From JAEUOS01 sp965279115 (GTDB lineage Bacteria; Pseudomonadota; Gammaproteobacteria; Burkholderiales; JAEUOS01): a DNA stretch of 64,000 bases. This document shows, piece by piece, positions 8,156 through 16,676 of the stretch. The stretch spans positions 3,286,001 to 3,350,000 of the forward strand of contig OZ257137.1 of assembly GCA_965279115.1 (NCBI GenBank), in the 5' to 3' direction. A program made the position numbers and the translations under genes. Below the pieces are notes generated by a model, which searched no databases, was not told where the DNA came from, and saw nothing but the letters and a program-made list of their open reading frames with translations. Positions within the stretch are counted from its first letter, which is position 1; each line of letters opens with the position of its first letter.

Positions 8156-10015
8156 TCAGGCGCGGCCAGCGGGTTCGGGCTGGTATTCAGGCAGGCGCCG
8201 CCGGAGTTCTGCCTTGAGTGCCGGGATGTCCGTGCCCGGGTCAGCAAGCCAGGCCAGCAAGTCCGCCCGCCATGCCGCATCAGGCACCCCGCTTGGTTTG
8301 GCGATGCGCAGCTTGGCATGCGGCGTCGGCAGCGTGGCCTCGGTATCGGCCAGCAATTCCTCGAACAGCTTTTCGCCCGGCCGCAGACCGGTGAATTCGA
8401 TGCGGATCTCATCTTCCGACAGTCCTGACAGGCGGATCATGTCGCGTGCCAGTTCCGTGATCCTGACCGGCTCGCCCATGTCGAGAACGAAGATCTCGCC
8501 GCCCTGCCCCATTGCACCTGCCTGCAACACCAGTTGCGCAGCCTCGGGGATGGACATGAAATAACGCACGATGTCCGGATGCGTCACCGTCACCGGCCCG
8601 CCGCGCGCGATCTGCTCGCGGAATTTCGGTATCACGCTGCCGGTCGAGCCCAGCACGTTGCCGAAGCGCACCATCACGAAGCGCGTTGCGGATGACTGCG
8701 CATCCAGGCTTTGGCAGACCAGCTCGGCCAGGCGTTTCGAGGCCCCCATCACATTGGTGGGATTGACCGCCTTGTCGGTGGAAATCAGGACAAACTTTTC
8801 GACACCGGCCTCAATGGCAGCCGCGCCCAGCGTGGCCGTACCGGCCACATTGTTTGCCAGGGCCTCGCCGGCGTTGATCTCCTCCATCATCGGCACATGC
8901 TTGTAGGCCGCCGCGTGAAACACCACCGCAGGGCGGTGTTCGGCGAGCACGCGTCGCACGCGCCGGGTATCGCGAACGTCGGCGATCACACAGGCAAAGC
9001 GCTGATCAGGGGCTACGCGCTTCAACTCCTGCTCGATGTTGTATAGCGCGAACTCGCCGTTCTCCACCAGCAGCAGGTTGGCGGGGCGAAACCGTGCGAC
9101 CTGGCGCACCAGTTCCGCCCCGATCGAGCCACCGGCTCCGGTGATCAATACCGTGCGGTCCTGCAGAAGGCCCTTCAGACCTTCGTTGTCAAGTGTGACC
9201 GGATCCCGCCCGAGCAGGTCGTCAAGCTCCACCTGCCGGATCGCCGATACCTGCACCCGACCGCTCATCAGGTCGTCGAAGGACGGAATGGTCAGCACCT
9301 TCAGCCCGGCGTCGCGGCATACTTCGACAATGCGGCGGCGCTCCTGGTGCGTGGCTTCCGGCCGCGCGATGATCACATGGGTAGCGCCCAGGCGGGCGGC
9401 GTTTTCCGGCAGGGCTTCCAGGCCGCCGACCACGCGAACATTCTGCAGCAGGCGGCCGGCCAGGCGCGGGTCGTCGCCTATCATGCCGACTACCCGCCAG
9501 TCGGCCGAACGGGTGAACTCCTTGGCTAGCGTTACCGCAGCATCGCCGGTGCCGATCAGCAGCACTGGCGCGCCCTGGGCGCTGGTGGCACCGAACATCC
9601 GGTGCTCCTTCCATGATCGGTACGCAACGCGGTTGCCGCCCATGATCAGCAACAGCAGGATGGGCTCGAGGAGGAAAGTGGAGCGTGGAATGCCGAGGTT
9701 CATGCCGAGCATCATCAGAGCGAACGGCCCGGCCAGGGCGCCGGCGGCGACCGCGAAGACGATGCGCTTCAGGTCGGGTAGCGATGCATAGCGCCACACC
9801 CCCCGGTACAAGCCAAAGGCCTGGTAGGCGTAGGCCTGCACTGGCAGACAGACAAGGAGCGCGCGCCCGAGCCCGTCGTGAAACTCGGCTGGCAGCGAAA
9901 GGTTCAGGCGCAACCAGAATGCCAGCACCCAGGCCAGGCCGGCTGCCAGCACATCATGGGCGAAGGCCAGCAGGGAAAGCGGATTGAGCCCCAGAACGGG
10001 GCGCATGGGTTTCAT
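8156..10015 (-). CDS. FlaA1/CapD/WbpM-type membrane nucleotide-sugar 4,6-dehydratase
   Basis: A 619-residue long-form UDP-HexNAc dehydratase. The first 150 residues hold about four membrane helices, followed by a Rossmann-like region and the catalytic SDR domain with TGAGGSIGAELV near residue 290. STDKAVNPTNVMGASK around residue 410-425 is the family active-site block, where Met replaces the usual SDR Tyr, as in WbpM/CapD. Such enzymes make UDP-4-keto-6-deoxy-GlcNAc, precursor of QuiNAc, FucNAc or bacillosamine-type sugars. The frame stays open upstream to 10645, but ATG 10015 overlaps the upstream stop (ATGA) and begins MKPMRPVLG before the first helix, so it is chosen. Paired with the MraY/WecA-type gene, it likely makes the first sugar of the glycan. 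Confidence 0.92.
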   Translation of the reverse strand: MKPMRPVLGLNPLSLLAFAHDVLAAGLAWVLAFWLRLNLSLPAEFHDGLGRALLVCLPVQAYAYQAFGLYRGVWRYASLPDLKRIVFAVAAGALAGPFALMMLGMNLGIPRSTFLLEPILLLLIMGGNRVAYRSWKEHRMFGATSAQGAPVLLIGTGDAAVTLAKEFTRSADWRVVGMIGDDPRLAGRLLQNVRVVGGLEALPENAARLGATHVIIARPEATHQERRRIVEVCRDAGLKVLTIPSFDDLMSGRVQVSAIRQVELDDLLGRDPVTLDNEGLKGLLQDRTVLITGAGGSIGAELVRQVARFRPANLLLVENGEFALYNIEQELKRVAPDQRFACVIADVRDTRRVRRVLAEHRPAVVFHAAAYKHVPMMEEINAGEALANNVAGTATLGAAAIEAGVEKFVLISTDKAVNPTNVMGASKRLAELVCQSLDAQSSATRFVMVRFGNVLGSTGSVIPKFREQIARGGPVTVTHPDIVRYFMSIPEAAQLVLQAGAMGQGGEIFVLDMGEPVRITELARDMIRLSGLSEDEIRIEFTGLRPGEKLFEELLADTEATLPTPHAKLRIAKPSGVPDAAWRADLLAWLADPGTDIPALKAELRRRLPEYQPEPAGRA

Positions 10016-11004
10016 CGGGACGGGCTTTGCGTGGCCAGATAACGGCGCCAGCGGCGGTCGATCAGGACCATCGCGCCGAGGAAGATGGCCCCTATTGTCG
10101 CAAATGCCACGGTCCGCATCTGGGCATCGCCCGTGCGCGCCACCAACGCTGCGATACCGCATGCCAGCATGAGCGCATACTCGGCTCCCGCCAGGCGCCG
10201 GTGGCTCCAGCCGGAACGAACAAGGCGCTGATAGTAGTGCTCGCGATGCGCCAGCCAGAAGCGTTCGCCGCGCGCGGCGCGCTTGATCAACGTGACCGTT
10301 GCATCGACGACGAAGGGCGCGAACACCAGCGGACCGAACCAGAGCGGCCAGACACCGCGCGTCCAGCCTTCGATACCGATAGCTGCCGCCAGGAAGCCCA
10401 GTGGAACCGAGCCACCGTCTCCCATGAAGATGCGGCCGCCAAGGTTGAAACACAGGAAGCCGGCGGCCGCCGCCGCGACCACCATGCAGAACGTGGCCAT
10501 ATCCGGGGCACTCGCCATGCCCGCGATGCCATAGAAGCCGAACCCCGCCACCGCCATGCCGCCGGCGAGCCCATTGGCCCCATCCATGAAATTGAAGAAA
10601 TTGGTCATCGCGGTCATTCCCAGAACCGCCCCGGCCATCCACCACCAGGGAGCATTGTTGTCGGTCAGGTAGGCGGCGAACACGCCGGCGGCCAGCAGGT
10701 GCGCGCCAAGCCGTGCCCTGATCGGCAAGCCGCCGCGGTCGTCCGCCAGGGAGATCGCTGCGAGCACCATCGCCAGTGCCAGCGCGGCCAGCGGCAGGTG
10801 ACTGGTGAACACGGCCGCCAGGGCGGTCGCGCCGAGTACTGCCGCCATCACCGCAAGCCCGCCGCTGCGCGGGGTCGGGTCGCTATGCAGCGAACGGTCA
10901 TTGGGATGATCCACCGCCCAGTGCCAGCGGCGCCACAACATCAGGCCGGTGCCAAGGAAGGCGGTGCAAAAGGCGGCGGCGGGCGCGATCAGGAGGTATG
11001 TCAC
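10012..11004 (-). CDS. MraY/WecA/WbpL-type polyprenyl-phosphate sugar-1-phosphate transferase
   Basis: A 330-residue polytopic membrane enzyme (about ten helices) that would move a HexNAc-1-phosphate onto undecaprenyl phosphate and start glycan assembly. Visible motifs: DDRGGLPIRAR (the catalytic DDxx region), FFNFMDGANGLAGG (the NxxNxxDGxxGLA signature), GDGGSVPLGF, and the cytoplasmic HREHYYQRLVRSGWSHR histidine-rich loop. The closest functional models are WbpL and TagO. It overlaps the dehydratase gene downstream by four bases and the GT4 gene upstream by four bases, giving a tightly coupled start module. Sugar specificity is unknown, but the neighbouring dehydratase suggests a 6-deoxy-HexNAc. 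Confidence 0.92.
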   Translation of the reverse strand: MTYLLIAPAAAFCTAFLGTGLMLWRRWHWAVDHPNDRSLHSDPTPRSGGLAVMAAVLGATALAAVFTSHLPLAALALAMVLAAISLADDRGGLPIRARLGAHLLAAGVFAAYLTDNNAPWWWMAGAVLGMTAMTNFFNFMDGANGLAGGMAVAGFGFYGIAGMASAPDMATFCMVVAAAAAGFLCFNLGGRIFMGDGGSVPLGFLAAAIGIEGWTRGVWPLWFGPLVFAPFVVDATVTLIKRAARGERFWLAHREHYYQRLVRSGWSHRRLAGAEYALMLACGIAALVARTGDAQMRTVAFATIGAIFLGAMVLIDRRWRRYLATQSPSR

Positions 11005-12212
11005 GCGCGCTCACGCAGGGCGGCTGGCAGTCGCGCGCGGATCTCGGCAATCTGGCGCGCGACCACGCGCGATTCGTCGAACAGCGCCAATGCCCGGGCG
11101 CGACCGGCGCTGCCCATCCGGGTCCGAGTGTGCGGGTCGTCCACCAGGGTTTGCAGCGCGTCGGCAAGTGCGACTGAGTCCCGCACCGGCACCAGCAGGC
11201 CGGTTTCTCCATCGACCACCTCTTCGCGCGAGCCGCGGATATCGGTGGCCACCACCGGCAAGGCCATCATCATTGCTTCTATGATGGTGCGTGGCATGCC
11301 TTCGCGGTAGGAGGGCAGGGTAAAGATGTCGAGCGCGGCCAGCAGGTCTGGAATATCGCTGCGCAACCCGGTAAGGATCAGGCGCGAACCAAGGGTTCTA
11401 CGAGCCTCCTCGAGTGCCTGGTCGATTGAGCCGGCATGATCACTCGGGAGTCGGTCGCCGATGGCGACGAAAAAGACTTTTGGTCGGGCCGGTGCGATTC
11501 GACTGGCCGCATCGAAGAACTCGATATAGCCCTTTTCGGACACCATGCGGCCGATTATGCCGATGGCAACGGCCGTATCGGGAATGCCAAGAGAAGCCCT
11601 GATACGCGCGCGGACCTCCGCATCGCCAGGCTTGAATGCGCGAGTATCCACACCGTTGCCTATGGGTACTATGCAGTCGGCCCGCAGGAAACGTCTTTCG
11701 ATCGCCGTGGCTGCATCCTCGGCGCTTTGAGTAAACAACAGGTCTGTGATTGCACCGGCCCCGCGTTCGAGAAGCACGAAAAAAGCCTTGGGCAGCGCTC
11801 GCATCTCATCATGGAAATAGAAGCCATGGGCGGTATAAACGATCAACGGAACACCACAAACATAGCCGGCGATGCGGGCTAGCAGTGCCGCGATGGGGGT
11901 GTGAACATGCAGGATATCGAAGCGCTCACGTCGGAACAATGCGATCAGTCGAAATAACGAAACGGCATGTTTGAGCGGATTGAGTCCGCGGTCAATGCCC
12001 AGGGCCTCGACGCGGTAACCCTGCGATCGCAATTGCTGCAAGAAGAGTCCCTCGGAACAGACGCTTGTCACGTTCCAGCCTTGAGCTTGCATGCCACCTA
12101 TCAGCGGAAGCAGGAAATGCTTGAGCGTGAAATCGACCGCGCAAACCTGGCAAACCCGTAGCGGCGGCGGGCGCTTGTCGCCGGCAGGCTCTGGAGTCGC
12201 CTCAGTCAGCAT
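11001..12212 (-). CDS. Glycosyltransferase family 4
   Basis: A 403-residue GT-B enzyme, probably the second step after the lipid carrier is primed. N-terminal Rossmann landmarks include the glycine-rich PLIGGMQAQGW and HVHTPIAALLARIAG; the C-terminal donor half has IGNGVDTRAF, IGIIGRMVSEKGY and LPSYREGMPRTIIEAM with the EX7E-type signature. The frame is open to 12353, but the extension lies inside the carbamoyltransferase gene; ATG 12212 gives an 11-base overlap with that gene's end. It resembles WbnK/PglA-like GT4 enzymes in general form. The sugar donor is not identifiable. Confidence 0.9.
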   Translation of the reverse strand: MLTEATPEPAGDKRPPPLRVCQVCAVDFTLKHFLLPLIGGMQAQGWNVTSVCSEGLFLQQLRSQGYRVEALGIDRGLNPLKHAVSLFRLIALFRRERFDILHVHTPIAALLARIAGYVCGVPLIVYTAHGFYFHDEMRALPKAFFVLLERGAGAITDLLFTQSAEDAATAIERRFLRADCIVPIGNGVDTRAFKPGDAEVRARIRASLGIPDTAVAIGIIGRMVSEKGYIEFFDAASRIAPARPKVFFVAIGDRLPSDHAGSIDQALEEARRTLGSRLILTGLRSDIPDLLAALDIFTLPSYREGMPRTIIEAMMMALPVVATDIRGSREEVVDGETGLLVPVRDSVALADALQTLVDDPHTRTRMGSAGRARALALFDESRVVARQIAEIRARLPAALRERA

Positions 12213-14046
12213 CGAGATTCGCAGCGTACTGGACCAGCAGGTCGGGATTCTGGGCCTGTTTGTCGAGCAGGCAATTACCCACCGCGAGTACTTCGATGCC
12301 CGTTCCCATGAAGCACCGAAACGCATCTTCCGGGGTGCATACGATTGGCTCACCGCGCACGTTGAAGCTGGTATTTACGAGCACGGGACAACCGGTCAAC
12401 GCCTTGAAGCGCGCGATTAGGGCGTGGTAACGCGGGTTAGTTTGCCGATGTACCGTTTGCACCCGTGCGGAATAGTCGACATGCGTTACAGCCGGAATCT
12501 CAGATCGAGGCACGTTCAGCTTGTCGATGCCGAATAGGGCCTGCTGTTCCACCGTCATCTGGTGACGCCTCCCGGAAGCCACGTCAGCCACGAACAGCAT
12601 GTACGGACTATCGTCGTCCAGGTCGAACCAGTCGGTCACGTCTTCGCGCAACACTGATGGTGCGAACGGCCGGAAGGATTCCCGAAACTTGACCTTCAGG
12701 TTAAGCACCGACTGCATGACCGGAGAGCGCGCGTCTGCAAGTATTGATCGCGCGCCAAGCGCACGCGGCCCGAATTCCATGCGCCCCTGAAACCAGCCAA
12801 CGGCCTTGCCGGAGGCCAGCGCGAGTGCGCATGCGTCGATCAGACTATCGTCCTGCAGGACTTCGAAGCTCGCTCCGGCTGCGCGCAGCCGCCGCTCGAT
12901 ATCCGACTGGCTGAACTCCGGTCCGAGATACGAACCCTGCATGCCGTCGATGGAGGAGACCGGCCGCTCGCGCGGCTTGCCGAGCTCAATGTGTTGGGCC
13001 GCAAGCGCTGCGCCGAGGGCGCCTCCGGCATCGCCGGCAGCCGGTTGGACCCACACGCGCTTGAAACTTCCAGCACGCAACAACTTGCCATTGGCCACGC
13101 AATTGAGCGCTACGCCGCCAGCAAGACACAGGTCGCTGGCTCCGGTTTCTGCTGCTATCCCGGCTGCCAGGCGGAGAACAACATCTTCGGTGACCGCCTG
13201 GATGGAGGCTGCGAGGTCCATTTCGCGTTGTGTGAGCGGCGACTCCGGCTTGCGCGGCGGACCACCGAAAAGCGCGTCGAAGCGCGCGTTGGTCATGGTG
13301 AGCCCGGTGCAATAGTCGAAAAAGCGCATGTCCAGCCGGAAGCTGCCGTCGGGCTTGACGTCGATCAGGTGCTCCATGATCTTTTCGTAGTACACCGGCC
13401 GTCCGTAAGGAGCCAGGCCCATGACCTTGTACTCGCCAGAATTGACCTTGAATCCGGTGTAGTAGGTAAAGGCGGAGTAAAGCAGGCCGAGCGAATGCGG
13501 GAAATGTATCTCGCGCGAAATCCGCAAGTCGCCGCCATTGCCCATGGCGAGCGAGGTTGTGGCCCACTCGCCAACACCGTCCATGGTCAGTACCGCAGCG
13601 GATTCGAAGGGGGACGGGTAAAAGGCACTCGCGGCGTGGCTGAGATGGTGCTCGGAGAAAAGCAGCTTGCCGTCGGAACCGAAACCTGCATCGAGCTCGC
13701 GCAGGCGGCGCAGGAGCAGGCTTTTCAGGAACAGCTTCTCGCCCAACCAGACAGGGATCGCCGTCTTGAACGAGGTAAACCCGCGTGGGGTGAACGCGAG
13801 GTAGGTTTCCAGAAGGCGTTCGAACTTCAGGAATGGCTTGTCGTAGAAGGCGACATAGTCGATATCGCGCAATGCCACCCCAGCGAGTTCTAGACAATAT
13901 GAGATGGCGCGTGCCGGAAAACCCGCGTCATGGCGCTTGCGCGAGAAGCGCTCCTCCTGCGCGGCAGCTACAATCCTTCCATCAACCAGAAGCGCCGCCG
14001 CGCTATCGTGGTAGAACGCGCTGATGCCAAGAATGCGCAGCGGCAT
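12202..14046 (-). CDS. O-carbamoyltransferase (NodU/CmcH/TobZ/SxtI family)
   Basis: A 614-residue enzyme that would transfer a carbamoyl group from carbamoyl phosphate via carbamoyl-AMP to a hydroxyl, here likely a glycan hydroxyl. The N-terminal Kae1-like domain begins LGISAFYHDSAAALLVDG and contains AQEERFSRKRHD; the C-terminal YrdC-like part has WFQGRMEFGPRALGARSI and later VNTSFNVRGEPIVCTPEDA, all typical of the family, with GGVALNCVANG in between. ATG 14046 shares one base with the stop of the small membrane gene upstream. Length matches SxtI (about 612). Together with the two genes upstream it forms the same trio as saxitoxin SxtI-SxtK-SxtJ. Confidence 0.93.
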   Translation of the reverse strand: MPLRILGISAFYHDSAAALLVDGRIVAAAQEERFSRKRHDAGFPARAISYCLELAGVALRDIDYVAFYDKPFLKFERLLETYLAFTPRGFTSFKTAIPVWLGEKLFLKSLLLRRLRELDAGFGSDGKLLFSEHHLSHAASAFYPSPFESAAVLTMDGVGEWATTSLAMGNGGDLRISREIHFPHSLGLLYSAFTYYTGFKVNSGEYKVMGLAPYGRPVYYEKIMEHLIDVKPDGSFRLDMRFFDYCTGLTMTNARFDALFGGPPRKPESPLTQREMDLAASIQAVTEDVVLRLAAGIAAETGASDLCLAGGVALNCVANGKLLRAGSFKRVWVQPAAGDAGGALGAALAAQHIELGKPRERPVSSIDGMQGSYLGPEFSQSDIERRLRAAGASFEVLQDDSLIDACALALASGKAVGWFQGRMEFGPRALGARSILADARSPVMQSVLNLKVKFRESFRPFAPSVLREDVTDWFDLDDDSPYMLFVADVASGRRHQMTVEQQALFGIDKLNVPRSEIPAVTHVDYSARVQTVHRQTNPRYHALIARFKALTGCPVLVNTSFNVRGEPIVCTPEDAFRCFMGTGIEVLAVGNCLLDKQAQNPDLLVQYAANLDAD

Positions 14047-14195
14047 CAGAAAAGGGTATAGATGAACGGCGCCACCACCGATCCTTGGGCCAGCATCAGC
14101 AAGCCACCCAGCACCAGCATGATGGCAATGATCGGCAGCAGCCAGAATTTCTTGCGGGCGCGCATGAACTGCCAAAGTTCTTTCAGGAACTGCAT
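14046..14195 (-). CDS. Small membrane protein, DUF5989/SxtK type
   Basis: A 49-residue protein starting MQFLKELWQFMRARKKFW, followed by one hydrophobic helix (about residues 19-38) and the end GSVVAPFIYTLF. This basic amphipathic start, Trp-rich turn and single helix match the small DUF5989 proteins found beside O-carbamoyltransferases, including SxtK of saxitoxin clusters. It is too short for usual gene-length cutoffs but is bracketed exactly: it starts 12 bases after the SxtJ-like stop and its stop overlaps the carbamoyltransferase start by one base. Its function is unknown; a membrane tether or accessory subunit for the carbamoyltransferase is a reasonable inference. Confidence 0.8.
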   Translation of the reverse strand: MQFLKELWQFMRARKKFWLLPIIAIMLVLGGLLMLAQGSVVAPFIYTLF

Positions 14196-14207
14196 GTCGT
14201 AGAGGGC

Positions 14208-14624
14208 CTAAAACTGGTTTTTGAGTGACTCGGCTGCTGGGCCGGGCGGATCTCGGGGGATCCAGTAGGTTTGTGCCGCGGGTTCGCGGCGCAGGCGCAA
14301 GGGATCCTTGCCGAACAGGCGCATTAGCAACCCGGTAGGAATGACGGCGATGACAAAGATGAGAGCCATCACCACCGGATTGACGACCTTGTGCATGGCA
14401 AGGCCGAGGCGAAACCACCATCGGTTCAGAGGGGCCAAAACCGCGGGCGCCAGCAGGGCCAGCAGCAGGAACAGGGCGGCGACAGCCGCGCACTCGCGGC
14501 GCAGATTTCCGCCGAAAACCACTGGATAAGCCGCGATCACCCCGAATACGAATGCGAATACAAGCCCGAACGTACGGTTGGAGGAGCGACTTTCGGTTGG
14601 TGCAAGTTGTGAAATTTGTTCCAT
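14208..14624 (-). CDS. SxtJ-family membrane protein
   Basis: A 138-residue protein with a polar N-terminus and two to three hydrophobic segments (about residues 22-40, 47-68 and 83-103), the last followed by the conserved-looking GLLMRLFGKDPLRLRREP and a short soluble tail with TYWIPRDPPGP. This layout is that of SxtJ, a protein of unknown role encoded beside O-carbamoyltransferases in saxitoxin and other clusters. It is the first gene of the minus-strand run here and is divergent from the SGNH gene, with 147 bases between starts. Role in presenting or anchoring the carbamoylation target is speculation. Confidence 0.78.
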   Translation of the reverse strand: MEQISQLAPTESRSSNRTFGLVFAFVFGVIAAYPVVFGGNLRRECAAVAALFLLLALLAPAVLAPLNRWWFRLGLAMHKVVNPVVMALIFVIAVIPTGLLMRLFGKDPLRLRREPAAQTYWIPRDPPGPAAESLKNQF

Positions 14625-14771
14625 GCGATCCTGGCGATCAAATGATCGAACTTCCGGATGTACCCGCTATGCCGTCGACCTATCAGCCTAGATGCAAAGT
14701 CGTGTTGGATAATCGGGCGGTCCAAACATGTGCATGGGGTCTTTCCCCGCAAACGCGCACGCTATCTAGCC

Positions 14772-15827
14772 ATGTCCGAATCAACGCCAAGTATATTCGA
14801 GCGCCATCCGAGGGTAAGCGGGGCGTTGATCGCACTTCTCGCAACTGGTCTTTTCCTGACCGCAATGGAGTTCGGGTTTCGCTGGGTTCGCGACGTCGTC
14901 AAGGGCAGTCCGTGGACCGCACGGGCCGAGAATATCGACGACTTGGAACTCGGATGGGTGCTAAATCCGGACAAGATGGTTACCACGAAGCAGAATGCTT
15001 GCGGCGAGGCGGTCATACGTGAAACCCCGCCCAGCAAGTACCTGATACGCGTTCCGGGCGCCAGGGGGGATCATCGGGCGTTGTTCGTCGGCGACTCCTT
15101 TACGCAGGGGACCGAAGTTTCGACCGACCGGCTTTACCACGCCGAGTTCGAGCGCTATTCAAACGGGAAATTCAGCGTATTTGCCGCGGGCGTGGGGGGA
15201 TACGGTACGGCCCAGGAATACCTGCTGCTCAAAAAAGTCTTCGATGTCGCGAAACCAGAGGTGCTTTTCTGGCAACTCACAGCCAACGACTTGGCCGAGA
15301 ACGTCTATGTCGGCAAGGACCTGAGTACGGTGCAAAAGCCACGCCCGTATTTTCGGCCGGGGAGCGGGTCGTTCCATATAGAGGACCCGTCAAACTGGCT
15401 GCTCAGAAACAGCGAACTTTCGAAATACATGTTCGGGGAGTTGCTGAAAGTGGATCGCAGGTTCGATTTGGGTATGTCCGGCCCGCTTTTCCGCGCTGCG
15501 GGGGCGGGCGGGGTTGGCGACTCGAACGCAGGCATCGCGGTGATGGAGGGGTTGGTGAGGCGGGTAAGGGAGGAGTTTCCACGTCTGGTTATCGTCGGAT
15601 TCCGGGTGGATTTGGACAGTCCTCCGGACTATGCGGAAGTTTTCCGCAAAAATGGTGCGCTCTATTTCGATGCATTGCCCAATGCCTTGCGTGCTTCCGG
15701 AACGCGTATCGATTGCGCGCCGGCGGATGCCCATTGGAACCACGAAGGCAACCGCAAGGCCGGCGAATTGCTGCAAAGATTCGCCGAGCGCGAGGTGCTC
15801 CCTCTGCTCGAGCGCAAAAGCCAATAG
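14772..15827 (+). CDS. Membrane-anchored SGNH/GDSL-type hydrolase-like protein
   Basis: A 351-residue protein with one N-terminal membrane helix (about residues 15-36), then a periplasmic domain. GDSFTQG at residues 107-113 is a GDS nucleophile block, and DAHWNHEGN near residues 319-327 fits the C-terminal Asp-x-His block of SGNH enzymes such as AlgX/AlgJ-like acetyltransferases. WQLTANDLAENV may supply the Asn block. ATG 14772 is chosen because the helix begins soon after; an upstream ATG at 14658 adds a tail without features. It could acetylate or deacetylate the exported glycan. It is divergent from the SxtJ-like gene and opens the 45-kb plus-strand cluster. Confidence 0.75.
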   Translation: MSESTPSIFERHPRVSGALIALLATGLFLTAMEFGFRWVRDVVKGSPWTARAENIDDLELGWVLNPDKMVTTKQNACGEAVIRETPPSKYLIRVPGARGDHRALFVGDSFTQGTEVSTDRLYHAEFERYSNGKFSVFAAGVGGYGTAQEYLLLKKVFDVAKPEVLFWQLTANDLAENVYVGKDLSTVQKPRPYFRPGSGSFHIEDPSNWLLRNSELSKYMFGELLKVDRRFDLGMSGPLFRAAGAGGVGDSNAGIAVMEGLVRRVREEFPRLVIVGFRVDLDSPPDYAEVFRKNGALYFDALPNALRASGTRIDCAPADAHWNHEGNRKAGELLQRFAEREVLPLLERKSQ

Positions 15828-15952
15828 GCTCGTAGCCGGCGCTCCTTGGCGCCGCGACCCGGGCGATCAAGTGTTTGCGCTGGTTGAGAAACACTCGCGC
15901 CGTCGGGAAGTAAGCCGGGCATGCCAGGGGTGGTTCGAAAAGGTCGTCGGTT

Positions 15953-15958
15953 TATAAT
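15953..15958 (+). promoter_or_regulatory. Possible -10 element before the nonulosonic acid module
   Basis: A perfect TATAAT lies 59 bases upstream of the cytidylyltransferase start in a 189-base gap, one of the few long gaps in the plus-strand cluster. The -35 side is weak (TGGTTC at 15931-15936, 16-base spacer). The position favours a promoter, the sequence gives only partial support. Confidence 0.35.
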
Positions 15959-16016
15959 GTCTAGTTGTCGAATTGAAAGCGGTTGCCCACTTCGTCGTCC
16001 GGGATGCTCTGCCGAA

Positions 16017-16676
16017 ATGGATTATCGAGTGTTTGTTCAGGCGCGCATGTCTTCCAGACGTTTCCCCGGGAAGATGCTTGCGCCGTTTGCGGGCCGGCCT
16101 TTGGTGGAGATGGTGCTAGGAAGGCTCGCATCGGTGGTCGGGCATGACCGGATCGTACTTGCTACCAGCAACGACCCGACCGACGCGCCGCTGGCCGCGT
16201 ACTCCGAGGCGCTGGGTTTTCGGGTCTTTCGCGGGGAACTTGCAAACGTGTTCGCGCGCTTTCAGGCTTGCGCGCGTGCATTCCCGGCTGATTGGATCGT
16301 CAGGATATGCGGGGACAGCCCGATGATTGACGCCAAGCTGATCCCCATGCTTCTGGAGTATTGCGCTGCCGATATTGACCTTATAACAAATGTGGCCGTG
16401 CGGTCCTATCCACCTGGGCAAAGTGTGGAAATCCTGAATGCGCGAACCCTGGCAGGGATTGACGCGTCGCAACTTGCCGGTGACGAGCAGGAGCACCCTA
16501 CCCAAGTCTTTTATCGTAACCCACTCACATATAGAGTCAAAAACATCATGGGAAGCGATCCTCAATGGCCCGGTCTTTCGTTTGTGGTCGACACGCTCGA
16601 TGATTTACGCCGCCTAGAACCTCTGGCTTGTTCTGGAGCATATCCCTCGTTGGCTTCGGGAGTTGTTTCCGCATGA
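16017..16676 (+). CDS. Cytidylyltransferase, SpsF/NeuA-like
   Basis: A 219-residue member of the CMP-sugar nucleotidyltransferase fold (CTP_transf_3). The N-terminus VFVQARMSSRRFPGKMLAPF is the nucleotide-binding block with the essential Arg and Lys; ICGDSPMID near residues 100-108 is the metal-binding Asp region. In Bacillus spore-coat clusters SpsF is paired with a NeuB homologue (SpsE), an aminotransferase (SpsC) and an acetyltransferase (SpsD), the same set found just downstream here. It likely activates a nonulosonic acid to its CMP form. ATG 16017 is preferred over 15921 because the homologous block starts directly after it. It overlaps the next gene by ATGA. Confidence 0.85.
   Translation: MDYRVFVQARMSSRRFPGKMLAPFAGRPLVEMVLGRLASVVGHDRIVLATSNDPTDAPLAAYSEALGFRVFRGELANVFARFQACARAFPADWIVRICGDSPMIDAKLIPMLLEYCAADIDLITNVAVRSYPPGQSVEILNARTLAGIDASQLAGDEQEHPTQVFYRNPLTYRVKNIMGSDPQWPGLSFVVDTLDDLRRLEPLACSGAYPSLASGVVSA

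Noticed and set aside
10016..10645. Upstream extension of the FlaA1-type gene to 10645
   Set aside because: The extension reads through the MraY/WecA-type gene in another frame; ATG 10015 with the ATGA overlap fits the family start.
10027..11310. Long plus-strand open frame opposite the MraY/WecA-type and GT4 genes
   Set aside because: His/Arg/Gln-rich low-information protein; the minus-strand genes have full family motifs, so this is a shadow frame.
14047..14493. Upstream extension of the carbamoyltransferase gene
   Set aside because: It covers the SxtK- and SxtJ-like genes in another frame; ATG 14046 starts exactly at the conserved N-terminus.
15837..15854. Short GC hairpin (cggcgc/gcgccg) after the SGNH gene as a terminator
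   Set aside because: Only six base pairs and no following T run.
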